From Mesorhizobium sp. ZC-5 (GTDB taxonomy: Bacteria > Pseudomonadota > Alphaproteobacteria > Rhizobiales > Rhizobiaceae), in NCBI RefSeq assembly GCF_025753855.1, contig NZ_JAOWPT010000012.1, positions 62,001-126,000 of the forward strand: a DNA stretch of 64,000 nucleotides. Reading direction: 5' to 3'. Every line of letters starts with the position of its first letter. Positions within the stretch are counted from its first letter, which is position 1. Below are positions 53,577 to 62,621 of this stretch, piece by piece. The notes under the pieces are model-generated. The model saw only the letters and a list, made by a program, of their open reading frames with translations. It ran no database searches and was not told the origin of the DNA. The translations under genes and the position numbers were made by a program.

Positions 53577-54224
53577 TCAGGCGGCGGCTGCGGCGAGCGG
53601 AATTTCCCGCACCGACGAAATGATCTCGTCGACGCGGCTCTCGGCCTTGGCAAGCGCGGCGGTCACCGCATCGGCGCCCATGCCGACGCCTTCGACGCGG
53701 ATCACCTCGATATCGGTCATGCCGTTGAAGGCGAGCACGCTCTTCAGATAAGGGACGGCAAAATCCATGACGGCGGCCGGGCCTTCGGAATAGACGCCGC
53801 CGGACGCCAGCACCACATAGACCTTCTTGCCGGTGACAAGCCCCTTCGGGCCGTTCTCGTCGTAGGCAAAGGTCCTGCCGGACCGCGAGATATGGTCGAC
53901 CCAGGATTTCAGCGTCGAGGAGATGCTGAAATTGATGAAGCCGGTGGCAAGGATGATGTGGTCGGCGGCAAACAGTTCGTCGACGGCGGCGTCGGAAACG
54001 CCGACCACTTCGGCCTGACGCGGCGTGCGTGCTTCGGCCGGCGTATAGATGCCGGACGCATAGTCCGGCTCGATGTGCGGCAGCGGGTTGGCAACCAGAT
54101 CGCGCGTGGTCAGGGTGCTGCCGGGCAGCGCGGCCTGCAGCTTTGCGGCGAGATCGGTGGCGACGCGGGTGGAATGGGACGCGGCACCGCGCGGGCTTGA
54201 GGTGACAAGCAGGATAGAGGACAT
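53577..54224 (-). CDS. azoR: FMN-dependent NADH-azoreductase
   Basis: 215 residues of flavodoxin-like fold. LLVTSSPRGAASHSTRVATD binds FMN phosphate; FINFSISSTLKSWVDHISRS and FAYDENGPKGLVTGKKVYVV are AzoR/AcpD signatures; SGGVYSEG follows. The enzyme reduces azo compounds and quinones with NADH in two-electron steps, in the cytosol. The ATG at 54224 gives the normal length. It is divergent from a LysR gene that probably controls it in response to quinones or azo compounds. Confidence 0.92.
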   Translation of the reverse strand: MSSILLVTSSPRGAASHSTRVATDLAAKLQAALPGSTLTTRDLVANPLPHIEPDYASGIYTPAEARTPRQAEVVGVSDAAVDELFAADHIILATGFINFSISSTLKSWVDHISRSGRTFAYDENGPKGLVTGKKVYVVLASGGVYSEGPAAVMDFAVPYLKSVLAFNGMTDIEVIRVEGVGMGADAVTAALAKAESRVDEIISSVREIPLAAAAA

Positions 54225-54321
54225 TTTCTTGGCTCCATTGGGGGCGTCCGGTGGGGACGCGTGAACTTCGCCAAACAGATAGTCCTCGACTTCCATTCAT
54301 AAAATTGGGAAAATATATATC

Positions 54322-54337
54322 CAATATATCGATATTG
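54322..54337. promoter_or_regulatory. LysR-type site between azoR and the regulator
   Basis: CAATAT-ATCG-ATATTG inside an AT-rich stretch, 14 bases before the LysR start. LysR boxes are AT-rich interrupted palindromes of this kind. Confidence 0.45.
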
Positions 54338-54350
54338 TGGATGGATTGTC

Positions 54351-55286
54351 ATGCAGGCCAACCCGACGCTCGACCAGTTGCAGGTGTTCCTCGCGGTCGC
54401 CGAGGCCGGCAGCTTTTCCGCCGCGGCGCGCCGGCTCAACCGCGCGCAGTCTGTAGTCAGCTACACGATCGCCAATCTTGAAGCACAGCTCGAGGTCAAG
54501 CTGTTTTCCCGCGAGGGCACGCGCGAACCGGTTCTGACGACGGAAGGCAAGGTGATGCTGCCCGACGCCAGGCGCATGATCGCGGTGCTGCAGGATATCC
54601 GCGCGCGCGTGGACGGTCTGAAGCAGGGGCTCGAGGCTGAGTTGACCATCGCTGTTGACGTGACGTTGCCATTGCCGGTGCTGGTCGACGTGCTGAAGGC
54701 GTTCAACGATGAATTCCCGACGGTGACGCTTCGGCTCAACATCGGAGCGCTGGGCATCATCTGGGAGCAGTTGCTCAGCCGTAGAAGCGACATCAGCTTT
54801 GGCGGAGAGGTGGCAGCGCAGGATCCCGACCTCGTCTCGGTCCGCATCGGCGATGCCAGCATGTCGCCGGTCGCCGCTCCGGATCATCCGCTGGCGCTTT
54901 ATTCCGGGCGGGTGCCGCTGGCGGTGGTGCGCGAGCATATCCAGTTGGTGGTTTCCGACATTTCCGACATGACCAAGGGCAAGGATTTCGGCGTGTTCGC
55001 CTATCGCACCTGGCGCATGACCGACGTGTCGACCAAACGCGAACTGATCCTTTCAGGGCTCGGCTGGGGTGGCTTGCCGGAGTGGATGGTCGATGCGGAT
55101 ATCGCGGCAGGCCGCCTTGTCGCGCTCGACCTCGAACCCTACCCGCCGCGGCCTTACACGCTGCATGCCTTCCACCGCGCTGATACGCCGCCGGGTCCGG
55201 CGGCGAGCTGGATGATCGAACGCTTCAAGGTGGAACTGCCGAAGGTCTGCGCAGCCAAGCTTGAGCAACTCAACGCCCGGGGGTGA
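54351..55286 (+). CDS. LysR family transcriptional regulator
   Basis: 311 residues. The HTH is in [20 protein letters not shown] and [20 protein letters not shown] (about 14-53); the substrate-binding domain runs from [20 protein letters not shown]. Divergent from azoR with an AT-rich palindrome between, it is the likely azoR regulator. Its stop overlaps the convergent TetR stop by 17 bases. Confidence 0.88.
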   Translation: MQANPTLDQLQVFLAVAEAGSFSAAARRLNRAQSVVSYTIANLEAQLEVKLFSREGTREPVLTTEGKVMLPDARRMIAVLQDIRARVDGLKQGLEAELTIAVDVTLPLPVLVDVLKAFNDEFPTVTLRLNIGALGIIWEQLLSRRSDISFGGEVAAQDPDLVSVRIGDASMSPVAAPDHPLALYSGRVPLAVVREHIQLVVSDISDMTKGKDFGVFAYRTWRMTDVSTKRELILSGLGWGGLPEWMVDADIAAGRLVALDLEPYPPRPYTLHAFHRADTPPGPAASWMIERFKVELPKVCAAKLEQLNARG

Positions 55287-55866
55287 GGCCTTCGATCAGT
55301 GCGGTGAGCGCCTTGCGGTAATCCTCGACCGGCGCGCCGGCATCGATGGCCAGGGCGGCGCGGTCGAAGGCGGACGAGACGAGCGCGGTGACGGCATCGA
55401 GCGAGAGGCGCTTCATGACGCCGTCGCGCATGGCGAATGCGATGCCGGCGCGCAAGGTGCGGGTGCCGTGGCGCGCGTCGATGGCGTCCATCTCGGCGCG
55501 GCCGAGCACGGCAGGTCCGTCGAGCAGCAGAAGCCGGGTGCGGCCGGGCGTCGCCATCGCCTTGATGAAGGCTTCGCCGCCGGCAATCAGCGCCTTGCGC
55601 GCCGGCAGCGTGTCGGGTGCGGCGCGCTCGATCTCGGCGGCAACCAGTTCGGCTTCATGTTCGACGACGGCGCGGAACAGCGCCTGCTTGTCCTCGAAAT
55701 GGTGGTAGAGCGCGCCGCGGGTGACACCCGCCGCCGCGACGATTTCCGGCGTCGAGGTTTCGGCATAGGATTTTTCGGTGAACAGTTTTCGCGCCGCGGC
55801 GATCAGGTCGCGGCGCGTCGTTTCGGTGCGTTCGCGGTTGGAGCGCCGTTCCGCCGGTTGTTGCAT
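55270..55866 (-). CDS. TetR family transcriptional regulator
   Basis: 198 residues. The HTH is in [20 protein letters not shown] (about 38-57) after [20 protein letters not shown]; helical C-terminal domain. The ATG at 55866 ([10 protein letters not shown]) has only a weak ribosome site. Two operator-like palindromes lie directly upstream, one touching the start codon, so it is probably autorepressed. The same 17-bp site recurs at 52529 upstream of a second VOC gene. Confidence 0.86.
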   Translation of the reverse strand: MQQPAERRSNRERTETTRRDLIAAARKLFTEKSYAETSTPEIVAAAGVTRGALYHHFEDKQALFRAVVEHEAELVAAEIERAAPDTLPARKALIAGGEAFIKAMATPGRTRLLLLDGPAVLGRAEMDAIDARHGTRTLRAGIAFAMRDGVMKRLSLDAVTALVSSAFDRAALAIDAGAPVEDYRKALTALIEGLTPGR

Positions 55867-55883
55867 GCATGCAGCCTGTATGT
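55867..55883. promoter_or_regulatory. TetR operator, proximal copy
   Basis: GCATGCAG-C-CTGTATGT, matching ACATACAG-A-CTGTATGT at 14 of 17 positions. It abuts the TetR start codon. Confidence 0.65.
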
Positions 55884-55895
55884 TACTTGGAAAGT

Positions 55896-55912
55896 ACATG
55901 CAGACTGTATGT
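55896..55912. promoter_or_regulatory. TetR operator, distal copy
   Basis: ACATGCAG-A-CTGTATGT, one mismatch from the remote copy at 52529-52545. Its centre is 29 bases from that of the proximal copy, about three helical turns, which would allow two dimers on one face. It is 24 bases before the VOC gene. Confidence 0.75.
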
Positions 55913-55935
55913 CAAACGGACCGGGAGGGAAAGCC

Positions 55936-56358
55936 ATGCGACCGATCATCAGCTATCCGGTCATCCTGACCGGCGACGTGGCCGGTACGGCAGCCTTCTA
56001 CCAGCGCCATTTTTCGTTCGAGCCACTGTTCACCAGCGACTGGTATATCCACCTTCGATCGACCGAGAACCGGCGGGTCAACCTCGCCATCGTCGACGGC
56101 GACCACGAAACGGTGGCGCCAGCCGGGCGGGGCAGGGCGTCGGGCATCATCCTCAATTTCGAAGTGCGGGACGTCGATGCCGAATACGAGAAGGCGGTAG
56201 CCGCCGGGCTGCCGATCCTCTGGCCGCTCTGCGACGAGGAATTCGGCCAGCGGCATTTCGTGACCGCCGATCCGAACGGGGTGATGATCGACATCATCAA
56301 GCCGATCCCGCAGAGCGCGGAGTTCGCCGCGCGGTATGCGCAGGCGGAGGCGCAGTAA
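55936..56358 (+). CDS. VOC family protein
   Basis: 140 residues from ATG at 55936 behind [27 protein letters not shown], then [20 protein letters not shown] opens the first module; [20 protein letters not shown] the second, ending [20 protein letters not shown]. It is related to the exported VOC protein at 51901 (shared PL/I-x-x-F-x-x-FYxRHFxF, GQRxFxTxDPxGVxxDxxxxI). Divergent from TetR with two operators, and almost certainly regulated by it. The substrate is unknown. Confidence 0.85.
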   Translation: MRPIISYPVILTGDVAGTAAFYQRHFSFEPLFTSDWYIHLRSTENRRVNLAIVDGDHETVAPAGRGRASGIILNFEVRDVDAEYEKAVAAGLPILWPLCDEEFGQRHFVTADPNGVMIDIIKPIPQSAEFAARYAQAEAQ

Positions 56359-56478
56359 CGGCGGGCGATTGCGGTGCAATCGCAACGGGTTGCGCCGATT
56401 GTCAGACGTTGTCAGGTTAGAATTTCCGCCGCCGTGGTGTCGCGTGCCGGAGCGGTCTATGGTCGGCAGTCGAACGTA

Positions 56479-56650
56479 AACCTCCTCTCCGGTTTGCTTC
56501 GCAAACCACCTCTCCCCGCTTTGAGGGGCGAGGAACCGAGGCTGGAGGGCGAGGAACTGCTGCCGCGATGCCGGCGCTTCTCCAGCTTGGGTTCCTCGCC
56601 CCCATGAAATGGGGGAGAGGTGGCTCGCGAAGCGAGACGGAGGGGGGCTT
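56479..56650. repeat. Mosaic GC-rich intergenic repeat, copy 3
   Basis: Ends of the form CCACCTCTCCCC and GGGGGAGAGGTGG face each other about 100 bases apart, flanked by the small palindromes GGTTTGCTTCGCAAACC and CTCGCGAAGCGAG; the centre carries GGAACC and GCGAGGAAC repeats. It is related to the second motif at about 1031-1102. No gene. Confidence 0.6.
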
Positions 56651-56672
56651 GGCCCAGTGAGGTTACAGAAAA

Positions 56673-57587
56673 ATGCCTGAAATCTGCCTCATCCGCGCGC
56701 CGTCGAACCTGGGTCTGCGCCCGCTGAAGCCGGGGCATGTTCCCGGCACCTGGCGTGGCCCGCAGGCGCTCACCGAGGCTGGGCTGGTGGAGGCGCTGAA
56801 GCCGAAAAGCACCGTAGATCTCAAGCGTCTCGCCTACAGCACCGAAGAGCAGCCCGGCACGCGGCTGCGCAACGGGCCGGCGATCAGGCGCTTCAACCTC
56901 GAACTCGCCGACATCGTCGAAAAGACGGTCGGGCGCGGTGAATTCCCACTGATTGTCGGCGGCGACTGCTCGATCCTGCTCGGCGCTCTTGCCGGACGTC
57001 GGCGGTCCGGTCCGCTGTCGCTCGTCCATGTCGACGGCCACAGCGATTTCCGCCATCCCGGCAATTACGACATGAATGCCGGGCTGGCCTCGGCGGCCGG
57101 CATGGACCTGGCGCTGGCCACCGGGCGCGGCGAGGCGCTCCTGACCGAGTGGCCGGGCATTGCCGGCCAGCTTGTCCCCGACGGCCGAGTGGTGCAGATC
57201 GGCGAGCGGGAAGGGCGCGACCCGGATTTTGCCTGGCCGGACGTCAACGACACCGACTTCACCCGCATCGACGTGTTTGCCGCGCGCGAACTCGGTGCCG
57301 CCGGCGTGCTGGAGCGAACGCGAAAAGCGCTCGACAAGGCAGGCTGGCCGTTCTGGCTGCATTTCGACATCGACGCACTCGACCAGACGGTGATGCCGGC
57401 GGTGGATTCGCCGGGCAGTCCGGGCATCGACCCCGGCGATCTGGTCGAAATCCTGGGTGCGCTCGCCGCCGACCCGCGCTGTGCCGGCATGGACATGACC
57501 ATTTTCGACCCCGATCTCGACCCGGATGGACAACTGGCAAGCTTTCTGGTCGACTTTCTCGCGAAAGTGTTGGCATCGCGGGGCTGA
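56673..57587 (+). CDS. Arginase/agmatinase/formiminoglutamase family protein
   Basis: 304 residues of ureohydrolase fold. Seen are GGDCS at 96-100, HVDGHSDF at 119-126 and a late HFDIDALDQ. In characterised arginases the first motif is GGDHS and its histidine binds manganese A; here that position is Cys99. The Asp/His ligands in DGHSD and the Asp pair in DID are kept. The enzyme may use a different metal or substrate. It is monocistronic, downstream of a repeat. Confidence 0.82.
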   Translation: MPEICLIRAPSNLGLRPLKPGHVPGTWRGPQALTEAGLVEALKPKSTVDLKRLAYSTEEQPGTRLRNGPAIRRFNLELADIVEKTVGRGEFPLIVGGDCSILLGALAGRRRSGPLSLVHVDGHSDFRHPGNYDMNAGLASAAGMDLALATGRGEALLTEWPGIAGQLVPDGRVVQIGEREGRDPDFAWPDVNDTDFTRIDVFAARELGAAGVLERTRKALDKAGWPFWLHFDIDALDQTVMPAVDSPGSPGIDPGDLVEILGALAADPRCAGMDMTIFDPDLDPDGQLASFLVDFLAKVLASRG

Positions 57588-57646
57588 AGACGCCGCGCCG
57601 CTCTTCCCGCGGCCACATTCCGGTCCTATCTACAGCGCGTCTCACC

Positions 57647-57751
57647 CTACAGCGCCGCGCGTCCTATTGGACGCGCAAAGGACGCTGTAGCACTTTGAAT
57701 CGACGCATAATCCTTTCCAAAAACCGATTCCGGTTTTCGGGGTCATGCGTC
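57647..57751. repeat. RIME-like two-hairpin intergenic repeat, copy 2 (inverted)
   Basis: Hairpin B-like: CTACAGCG with CGCTGTAG (57647-57690), enclosing GCGCGTCC/GGACGCGC. Hairpin A-like: GACGCAT with ATGCGTC (57702-57751), enclosing AAACCG/CGGTTTT. Same architecture as 53436-53538 in the opposite direction. It ends 16 bases before the lipid kinase start codon, so the start of that transcript may lie inside it. Confidence 0.7.
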
Positions 57752-57766
57752 AGGATTGGAGCGCAA

Positions 57767-58741
57767 TTGGCCGCGACGAAAAAAACCGCGACGACAAAGC
57801 CGGCAACGAAAAAGCCGGCAACGAAAACGTCCGCGAAAAAAGCTGCCGCCCGGCCACGCAGCAAGGACAAGCGCGCGCTGCTGGTGGTGAACCCGCGCGC
57901 GCGGCGCGGCAACGGCTCGGTGGCGTCGGCGCGCGACGTGCTGGAAAAGGCCGACATCTCGGTCACCGAGATCAAGCCCGGCAAGGGCGAAGACATCGCC
58001 GACATCATCGCGCGCAATGCCGACCACTACGATCTCGCCATCGTCGGCGGCGGCGACGGCACGCTGAACGCGGCCGCACCCGCGCTGGTGGAGACCGGCA
58101 TGCCGCTCGGCGTCATCCCGCTCGGCACCGCCAACGATTTTGCCCGCACCGTCGGCATCCCCACCGACCCTGCCAAGGCGGCCGAGCTGATCGCCGCCGG
58201 CAAGCTAAGGGACATCGATCTCGGCGAAGTGAACGGCCACCTCTTCTTCAACGTCGCCAGCATCGGCTTCAGCGCCGAACTGGCGCAGGACCTCACCGAA
58301 CATGCCAAGAAGCGCTGGGGCACGCTCGGCTACGGCATCGTCGCGGCGCGGCTTTTGATCCGCTCGCGGCTGTTCACCGCCTTCGTCGATCATGACGGCA
58401 CCACCGAAAAGATCCGCACGCTGCAGGTCTCGGTCGGCAACGGCAAGCACTATGGCGGCGGCATGACGGTGGAGGAAGCGGCGACCGCCGACGACGGAAA
58501 GCTCGATTTCTACAGCCTGGAGGTCGATCACTGGTGGCGGCTTTTGGCGCTGCTGCCCAGCCTGCGCAAGGGCACGCAGGGCAAATGGGACGACGTCCGC
58601 GCCTTCCAGACCACCGAAGTGACGGTGCGCACCAGCAAGCCGAGGCCGGTCAACACCGACGGCGAGCTCTCAACCTACACGCCGGCGCATTTCAAGATCA
58701 GGCCGAAGGCGTTGAAGGTGTTTGTGGGGGAGAAGGGGTGA
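57767..58741 (+). CDS. Diacylglycerol kinase-like lipid kinase with histone H1-like N-terminal tail
   Basis: 324 residues from TTG at 57767 with GGAG upstream. Residues 2-35 are a Lys/Ala/Thr/Pro repeat (TTKPATKKPATKTSAKKAAA). The DAGK catalytic domain follows: VVNPRARRGNGS, the nucleotide loop AIVGGGDGTLNAAA, IPLGTANDFARTVGIPTDP, then FNVASIGFSAEL. It ends in a typical lipid-kinase beta domain. The family phosphorylates diacylglycerol or related lipids. The start lies right behind a RIME-like repeat. Confidence 0.82.
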   Translation: MAATKKTATTKPATKKPATKTSAKKAAARPRSKDKRALLVVNPRARRGNGSVASARDVLEKADISVTEIKPGKGEDIADIIARNADHYDLAIVGGGDGTLNAAAPALVETGMPLGVIPLGTANDFARTVGIPTDPAKAAELIAAGKLRDIDLGEVNGHLFFNVASIGFSAELAQDLTEHAKKRWGTLGYGIVAARLLIRSRLFTAFVDHDGTTEKIRTLQVSVGNGKHYGGGMTVEEAATADDGKLDFYSLEVDHWWRLLALLPSLRKGTQGKWDDVRAFQTTEVTVRTSKPRPVNTDGELSTYTPAHFKIRPKALKVFVGEKG

Positions 58742-58781
58742 GGTTGCGAGCGGCGAAGGTGTCGGAACGCGATGATTATCT

Positions 58782-59008
58782 CTACTTTGCTTTTCGTGCG
58801 ATCTTAAGTGATTCTATAAATCCTTCTTTATAAAAGAACCTTGTTAAGGCCTGCATTAATCGCAAAATCAATAAAAATGCTATTACGCAGATCAAAGGTA
58901 ATATGAGAACGCTGAAATACCCGTCAAAAATGAAATTTGACGCTACAAAAAAATTGTAAGAGGGGCAAAGATAAAAATCCCGACATTTGTATATCGCTCT
59001 TCGCTCAT
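58782..59008 (-). pseudogene. Possible small two-helix membrane protein, frameshifted at a T7 run
   Basis: From ATG at 59008 one frame gives MSEERYTNVGIFIFAPLTIF and stops after a run of seven T. The frame one base back continues FVASNFIFDGYFSVLILPLI into a second hydrophobic helix and ends ESLKIARKAK. One extra T would give 75 residues with two helices. The junction has the slippery form T TTT TTG. The ribosome site is weak and the region is AT-rich. It is either a decayed gene or recoded; low confidence that it is expressed. Confidence 0.3.
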
Positions 59009-59402
59009 GGCTTTGTCTCAACTAGGCTCGCTTGACAATATCCTAAACCGCCATGATCCGCCTCAAGAATTGCGATGATGGGGCTGTCTGGCGAAGGCGC
59101 CGTGCCAACAGGAGTTCATCAGCACTGCGGCGCCTTTCCGCGTCGATCATGGATGGCCGGTTCGGAGCAGGTACTTCGGTCGTTTGTGTCTGTTGCGCGC
59201 GTGGCCAACTCCTGTCGAGGAAATCGCCGCACAAAGGACCGGATTTCTGAACCGATTGGTGGGAATACAGCCCGAAGAAGGAACTCTGATAACCGAGGAT
59301 TACTACCCCAGCAGCCCGGCAGCCCACAGAACCAGTCCCCGATTGCGCTGCTCCGGACCGCTATGGGATTGCTCGTCTTCGGTCATATGCTCCCGCCACT
59401 TG
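59009..59402. other. Gap without a convincing gene
   Basis: Several frames of 60-100 codons are open, but none has a ribosome site, recognisable domain or good composition. It could hold the decayed promoter end of the small membrane protein and otherwise nothing I can identify. Confidence 0.45.
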
Positions 59403-60383
59403 CTACCGGCTTACCGCCAGTGGAAAGCTCAGGGAAAGGAAGACGGAATCGCCTTCCATGTGGTTCGTCGCATTGAATTGATGATAATATCTCAACCGGG
59501 TCGAAACCGGGGCTTGGCCTATCTTGAAGTTATAGCCGATCTGGGCACCTATGCCGGCTATCTCGCCCTTGAAATCTCCAAGGATCGCATGGATCGCCGG
59601 GGGAGATCGATCTCCGGTTAGCTGCTTGTAGTAGTATCCGACCAGCCCCACCGAAAAGCTCTCGGTTAGCTGCTTTGTAATTGCGCCTTCCCAGTGGAAC
59701 TCGTTTCCCGTTTTGTAGTTCGTCGCCTCATTTTCGGCGTTGAACGTGATACCCACAGTGTTGGAGACATCAATTCCCCACTCCGGATGCAGCCAGGTGA
59801 CCGCCGCGTAAAAATCCGCAGCCAGCCTGTGGCGCGCAACATTGGCCAGCGCGCCTTCCGTGTAGTTGCCAATCGGCAAATAGCCTGTGACACCGGACTG
59901 CACATGGAGATTTCCGCTGTTCCAGCCAAGGAACGCGGCAAGTGCGGGGTCGCCGAACGTCGTGGTGTCGTCGCTCAGCTCGAGAATCGGCGTGACAAAA
60001 CCGTCGACGCCGACGCGACCATACGGGGCTGTCAGCGAGAACCCGAGCCTGGCGTTCATCACCTCGGCCGGCGTGACCCAAATCAAGGTTGGGATATTCA
60101 CGAACACGCTGGTGTCGACACCGCCGGCCAGGCGGCCGCCGTCGAGTTCCAAGATCCCGGAAAACGATCCGTCGTACATGAAAACCTGATTGGAGAAAAA
60201 GAGACCGGGCGGCGGGGTCATGCCGGCGCCATTGCTGCGCAAGCCAAGCACATAAACGCCACTGCCGCCTTCAGCGGAATAGGCGCTCGGTCCCGGGTAG
60301 AGACAGCCGACAAGGAGGGACAGCGCAAGCAACGACGGGCGCAAGAAGGCGCCAAGTTGCCGTGGTGATCCTGGTGGCAGCAT
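59403..60383 (-). CDS. SphA-like outer membrane protein (phenol MetA deg family)
   Basis: 326 residues. The signal peptide runs over about 1-37 (SLLALSLLVGCLYPGPSAYS). The mature protein is beta-rich with alternating aromatic/hydrophobic strands (FMYDGSFSGILELDGGRLAG, GNLHVQSGVTGYLPIGNY, VGYYYKQLTGDRSPP) and ends in RLRYYHQFNATNHMEGDSVF, then LSLSFPLAVS. It belongs to the group named for proteins in phenol meta-cleavage and SphA loci, likely a porin or transporter for hydrophobic compounds. No catabolic genes adjoin it. Confidence 0.8.
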   Translation of the reverse strand: MLPPGSPRQLGAFLRPSLLALSLLVGCLYPGPSAYSAEGGSGVYVLGLRSNGAGMTPPPGLFFSNQVFMYDGSFSGILELDGGRLAGGVDTSVFVNIPTLIWVTPAEVMNARLGFSLTAPYGRVGVDGFVTPILELSDDTTTFGDPALAAFLGWNSGNLHVQSGVTGYLPIGNYTEGALANVARHRLAADFYAAVTWLHPEWGIDVSNTVGITFNAENEATNYKTGNEFHWEGAITKQLTESFSVGLVGYYYKQLTGDRSPPAIHAILGDFKGEIAGIGAQIGYNFKIGQAPVSTRLRYYHQFNATNHMEGDSVFLSLSFPLAVSR

Positions 60384-60720
60384 CTCTTCCTCGCAAAGTG
60401 TCGCCCGCTCAGTTCAATTTCTAGGTGAGGCGCGGATATTGCTCAAGTCCGTTCCAGCTTCCTATTTTCCGGAAGCCGTATGTGACTTTTCGCACAGACG
60501 GCGGCGCAGATCAGAGCCTTATTGTTCCATGGCGGTGCGCACCGGAAAGGCGCGGGAAGGAGAGCAAGAACCGACCTCTTCCATGTCGGCCAATCGGGCA
60601 TTCTGGACAGCGACGTCCACTGCGAATCGTTGGCAGCCCATGGGTTCCGCCAAGCAATCGTTGGGCGCTCCATTGTGCCCGTGATCCGTCCTTCAGACCT
60701 CCCTCAAAACAGGATATCAA
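60384..60720. other. Gap between SphA-like and S41-like genes
   Basis: About 340 bases between divergent genes. Several arginine-rich frames are open but none has a recognisable product. It presumably holds both promoters. No clear palindrome was found. Confidence 0.45.
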
Positions 60721-62097
60721 ATGCTCCGGACAATTTCCCAGCGTCTCATTGCGTGCCTCGTGTTGGCGGCCCTGTACTCGACGACGCCTGCTCGGGCGGA
60801 CGACATCCAATTGGCATCGGCGCAGATGCGCGAAGACCTCGTCTTCCTGAAGGAGGAATGGGCGCCACTCGACAAGAGCTTCAGCGACGAGCAACGGCTC
60901 GAGTTCGACCGGCTTGTCGACGAGACAATGGCGGCGACGGACCAGTTAGCGCCGCAGGAGTTCGCTCTCGCAATCATGAGGGCCGCGGCAATCGCGCGCA
61001 ACGGGCACACGAGCGCCAACATCGACCGGTTTCTCGGCGACGATCTTCCCGTGCGCGCATGGTGGTTTTCCGACGGGCTGCATATCGTCAAGACGCATCC
61101 CGAGTTCGCGCGGCTGCTCGGCGCGCGCATCGACAGGATTGGTTCACTCACCACGGCGGACGCGCAGGAACGGATCAAGCCCTATCTGTCCGGTACCGAC
61201 CAGCGCATACGGTTCCTGAGCCCCGGATATCTGGTTAGCCCCGTCGTCCTCAAGCAGATCGGTGCGATTGACGATACGGCGCGCGTTCCGCTGACCCTGC
61301 GACTGGCCGACGGCAAGACGGAGACCGTCGAGCTTCAGGCGTCCGGCGAGGGCGATCCCGGCGACGAGCGCAAGGCAGGTCTCAACAGGGGCTATTCCGT
61401 GCTCATTCCCGACGATGCCGAAATGCCGGGACGCTGGCCGCACCTGCTCGACGGCGTCGGTGATCGCTCGCCGCTCTACAGCAAGCGCAGCGACCTTCAG
61501 TCCCGGTTCCTGGACGGCGAGAAGAAGGTGCTCTACATCCGCAACGATACGGTGAGGAGCATCGACGAAACGCCGCTGGTCGACAAATTCGCCGGTCTCT
61601 TCCACGAGAAGATCCTGCCGACGCAACCACGCTACATCGTCGTCGACCTGCGCCTGAACAATGGCGGCGACTTCTTCAATACGATCCTGTTTTCGCAGGC
61701 CCTGCCGCGGCTCGTGCCGGGTAACGGGCGGGTTTTCGTGCTGATGGGCAGGGCAACGTTCTCCGCAGGGCTCTCCACCGCCGCCATGCTCGAGGGAGCC
61801 GGACCCGACAAGGTAAGCCTCATCGGGGAGACGATGGGAGACAACGCCCGGTTCTGGTCCGAAGGCGAAAGAGTCCCGCTGCCGAACTCGAAAATTGCCG
61901 TTCGCTACAGCCCCCAATTCCACGACTATGAGACCGGCTGCACGGAACTTTCCAGCTGCTATTGGGCCACGGTGGCCTTCGGCCCGCGCGGCATTTCGAT
62001 TGCGCCCGAAACCACGATCGACGTGAATTTCGCGGATTATGCGGCCGGGCGGGATCCCGTGCTGGAAGCAGCGGTCGAACAAATGAAGAAAGACTGA
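60721..62097 (+). CDS. Exported S41-like serine peptidase family protein
   Basis: 458 residues with a signal peptide (ISQRLIACLVLAALYSTTPA, cleavage after ARA near 26). The C-terminal half resembles the tail-specific protease fold: YIVVDLRLNNGGDFFNTILF and VFVLMGRATFSAGLSTAAML, where Ser348 is at the nucleophile position. No PDZ domain is evident and the usual lysine is not identified, so activity is uncertain. Periplasmic. It appears to be monocistronic. Confidence 0.72.
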   Translation: MLRTISQRLIACLVLAALYSTTPARADDIQLASAQMREDLVFLKEEWAPLDKSFSDEQRLEFDRLVDETMAATDQLAPQEFALAIMRAAAIARNGHTSANIDRFLGDDLPVRAWWFSDGLHIVKTHPEFARLLGARIDRIGSLTTADAQERIKPYLSGTDQRIRFLSPGYLVSPVVLKQIGAIDDTARVPLTLRLADGKTETVELQASGEGDPGDERKAGLNRGYSVLIPDDAEMPGRWPHLLDGVGDRSPLYSKRSDLQSRFLDGEKKVLYIRNDTVRSIDETPLVDKFAGLFHEKILPTQPRYIVVDLRLNNGGDFFNTILFSQALPRLVPGNGRVFVLMGRATFSAGLSTAAMLEGAGPDKVSLIGETMGDNARFWSEGERVPLPNSKIAVRYSPQFHDYETGCTELSSCYWATVAFGPRGISIAPETTIDVNFADYAAGRDPVLEAAVEQMKKD

Positions 62098-62621
62098 CGC
62101 GGCGCGGACTGGTTCCGCTAGATCGCGGAGGACGGCACGTCTTGAACCGCCGGCTCTCGGCCGCATGGTTCGGCATGGATCCTATGGTCTGCGCGACGTC
62201 GCTTCGCTCCCGCTCCGCCATAGGATGACGAGGGATGGATGTTCGCGCCAGTTGCAACGCTGGTGATTAGCCATGAACCCCTCCACTTCGTCATCCATGA
62301 ACCCTCCACCTTCGTCATCCTCGGGCTTGACCCGGGGATCCATGCCGTAACCGCAAAGATACGCTGGGCGGTACAGATCGCGTCCTCTTGCCGGTGGAGC
62401 CAACCCGCCACTCGCCAGTCTGTCCACGCCTGCTCCGCCCTGAAGAAGATTCTTTCGAGCGATTTCAATCGCTTGACGGATTCCCGAAAAATTTCGCTTT
62501 CGTCTTTTCCACGTCCCTCCGGCCTCGCCTTATCCTTGTGCCTATTCTCATTTCGAGGCGAGGCGTGGTGGACAGGCAGGATCGGCAAGGGAGCGAGACG
62601 CAGCGCCATCACACAACGTTG
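62098..62621. other. Gap with dispersed repeats
   Basis: About 520 bases. Near 62279-62345 is CATCCTCGGGCTTGACCCGG, a form frequent in intergenic repeats of rhizobia, preceded by short direct repeats of CCTCCAC-type and TTCGTCATCC. No supported gene apart from the small overlap with the next hypothetical gene. Confidence 0.45.

Noticed and set aside
59043-59327. Open frame of 94 codons on the minus strand
   Set aside because: No ribosome site and no recognisable domain; composition looks random.
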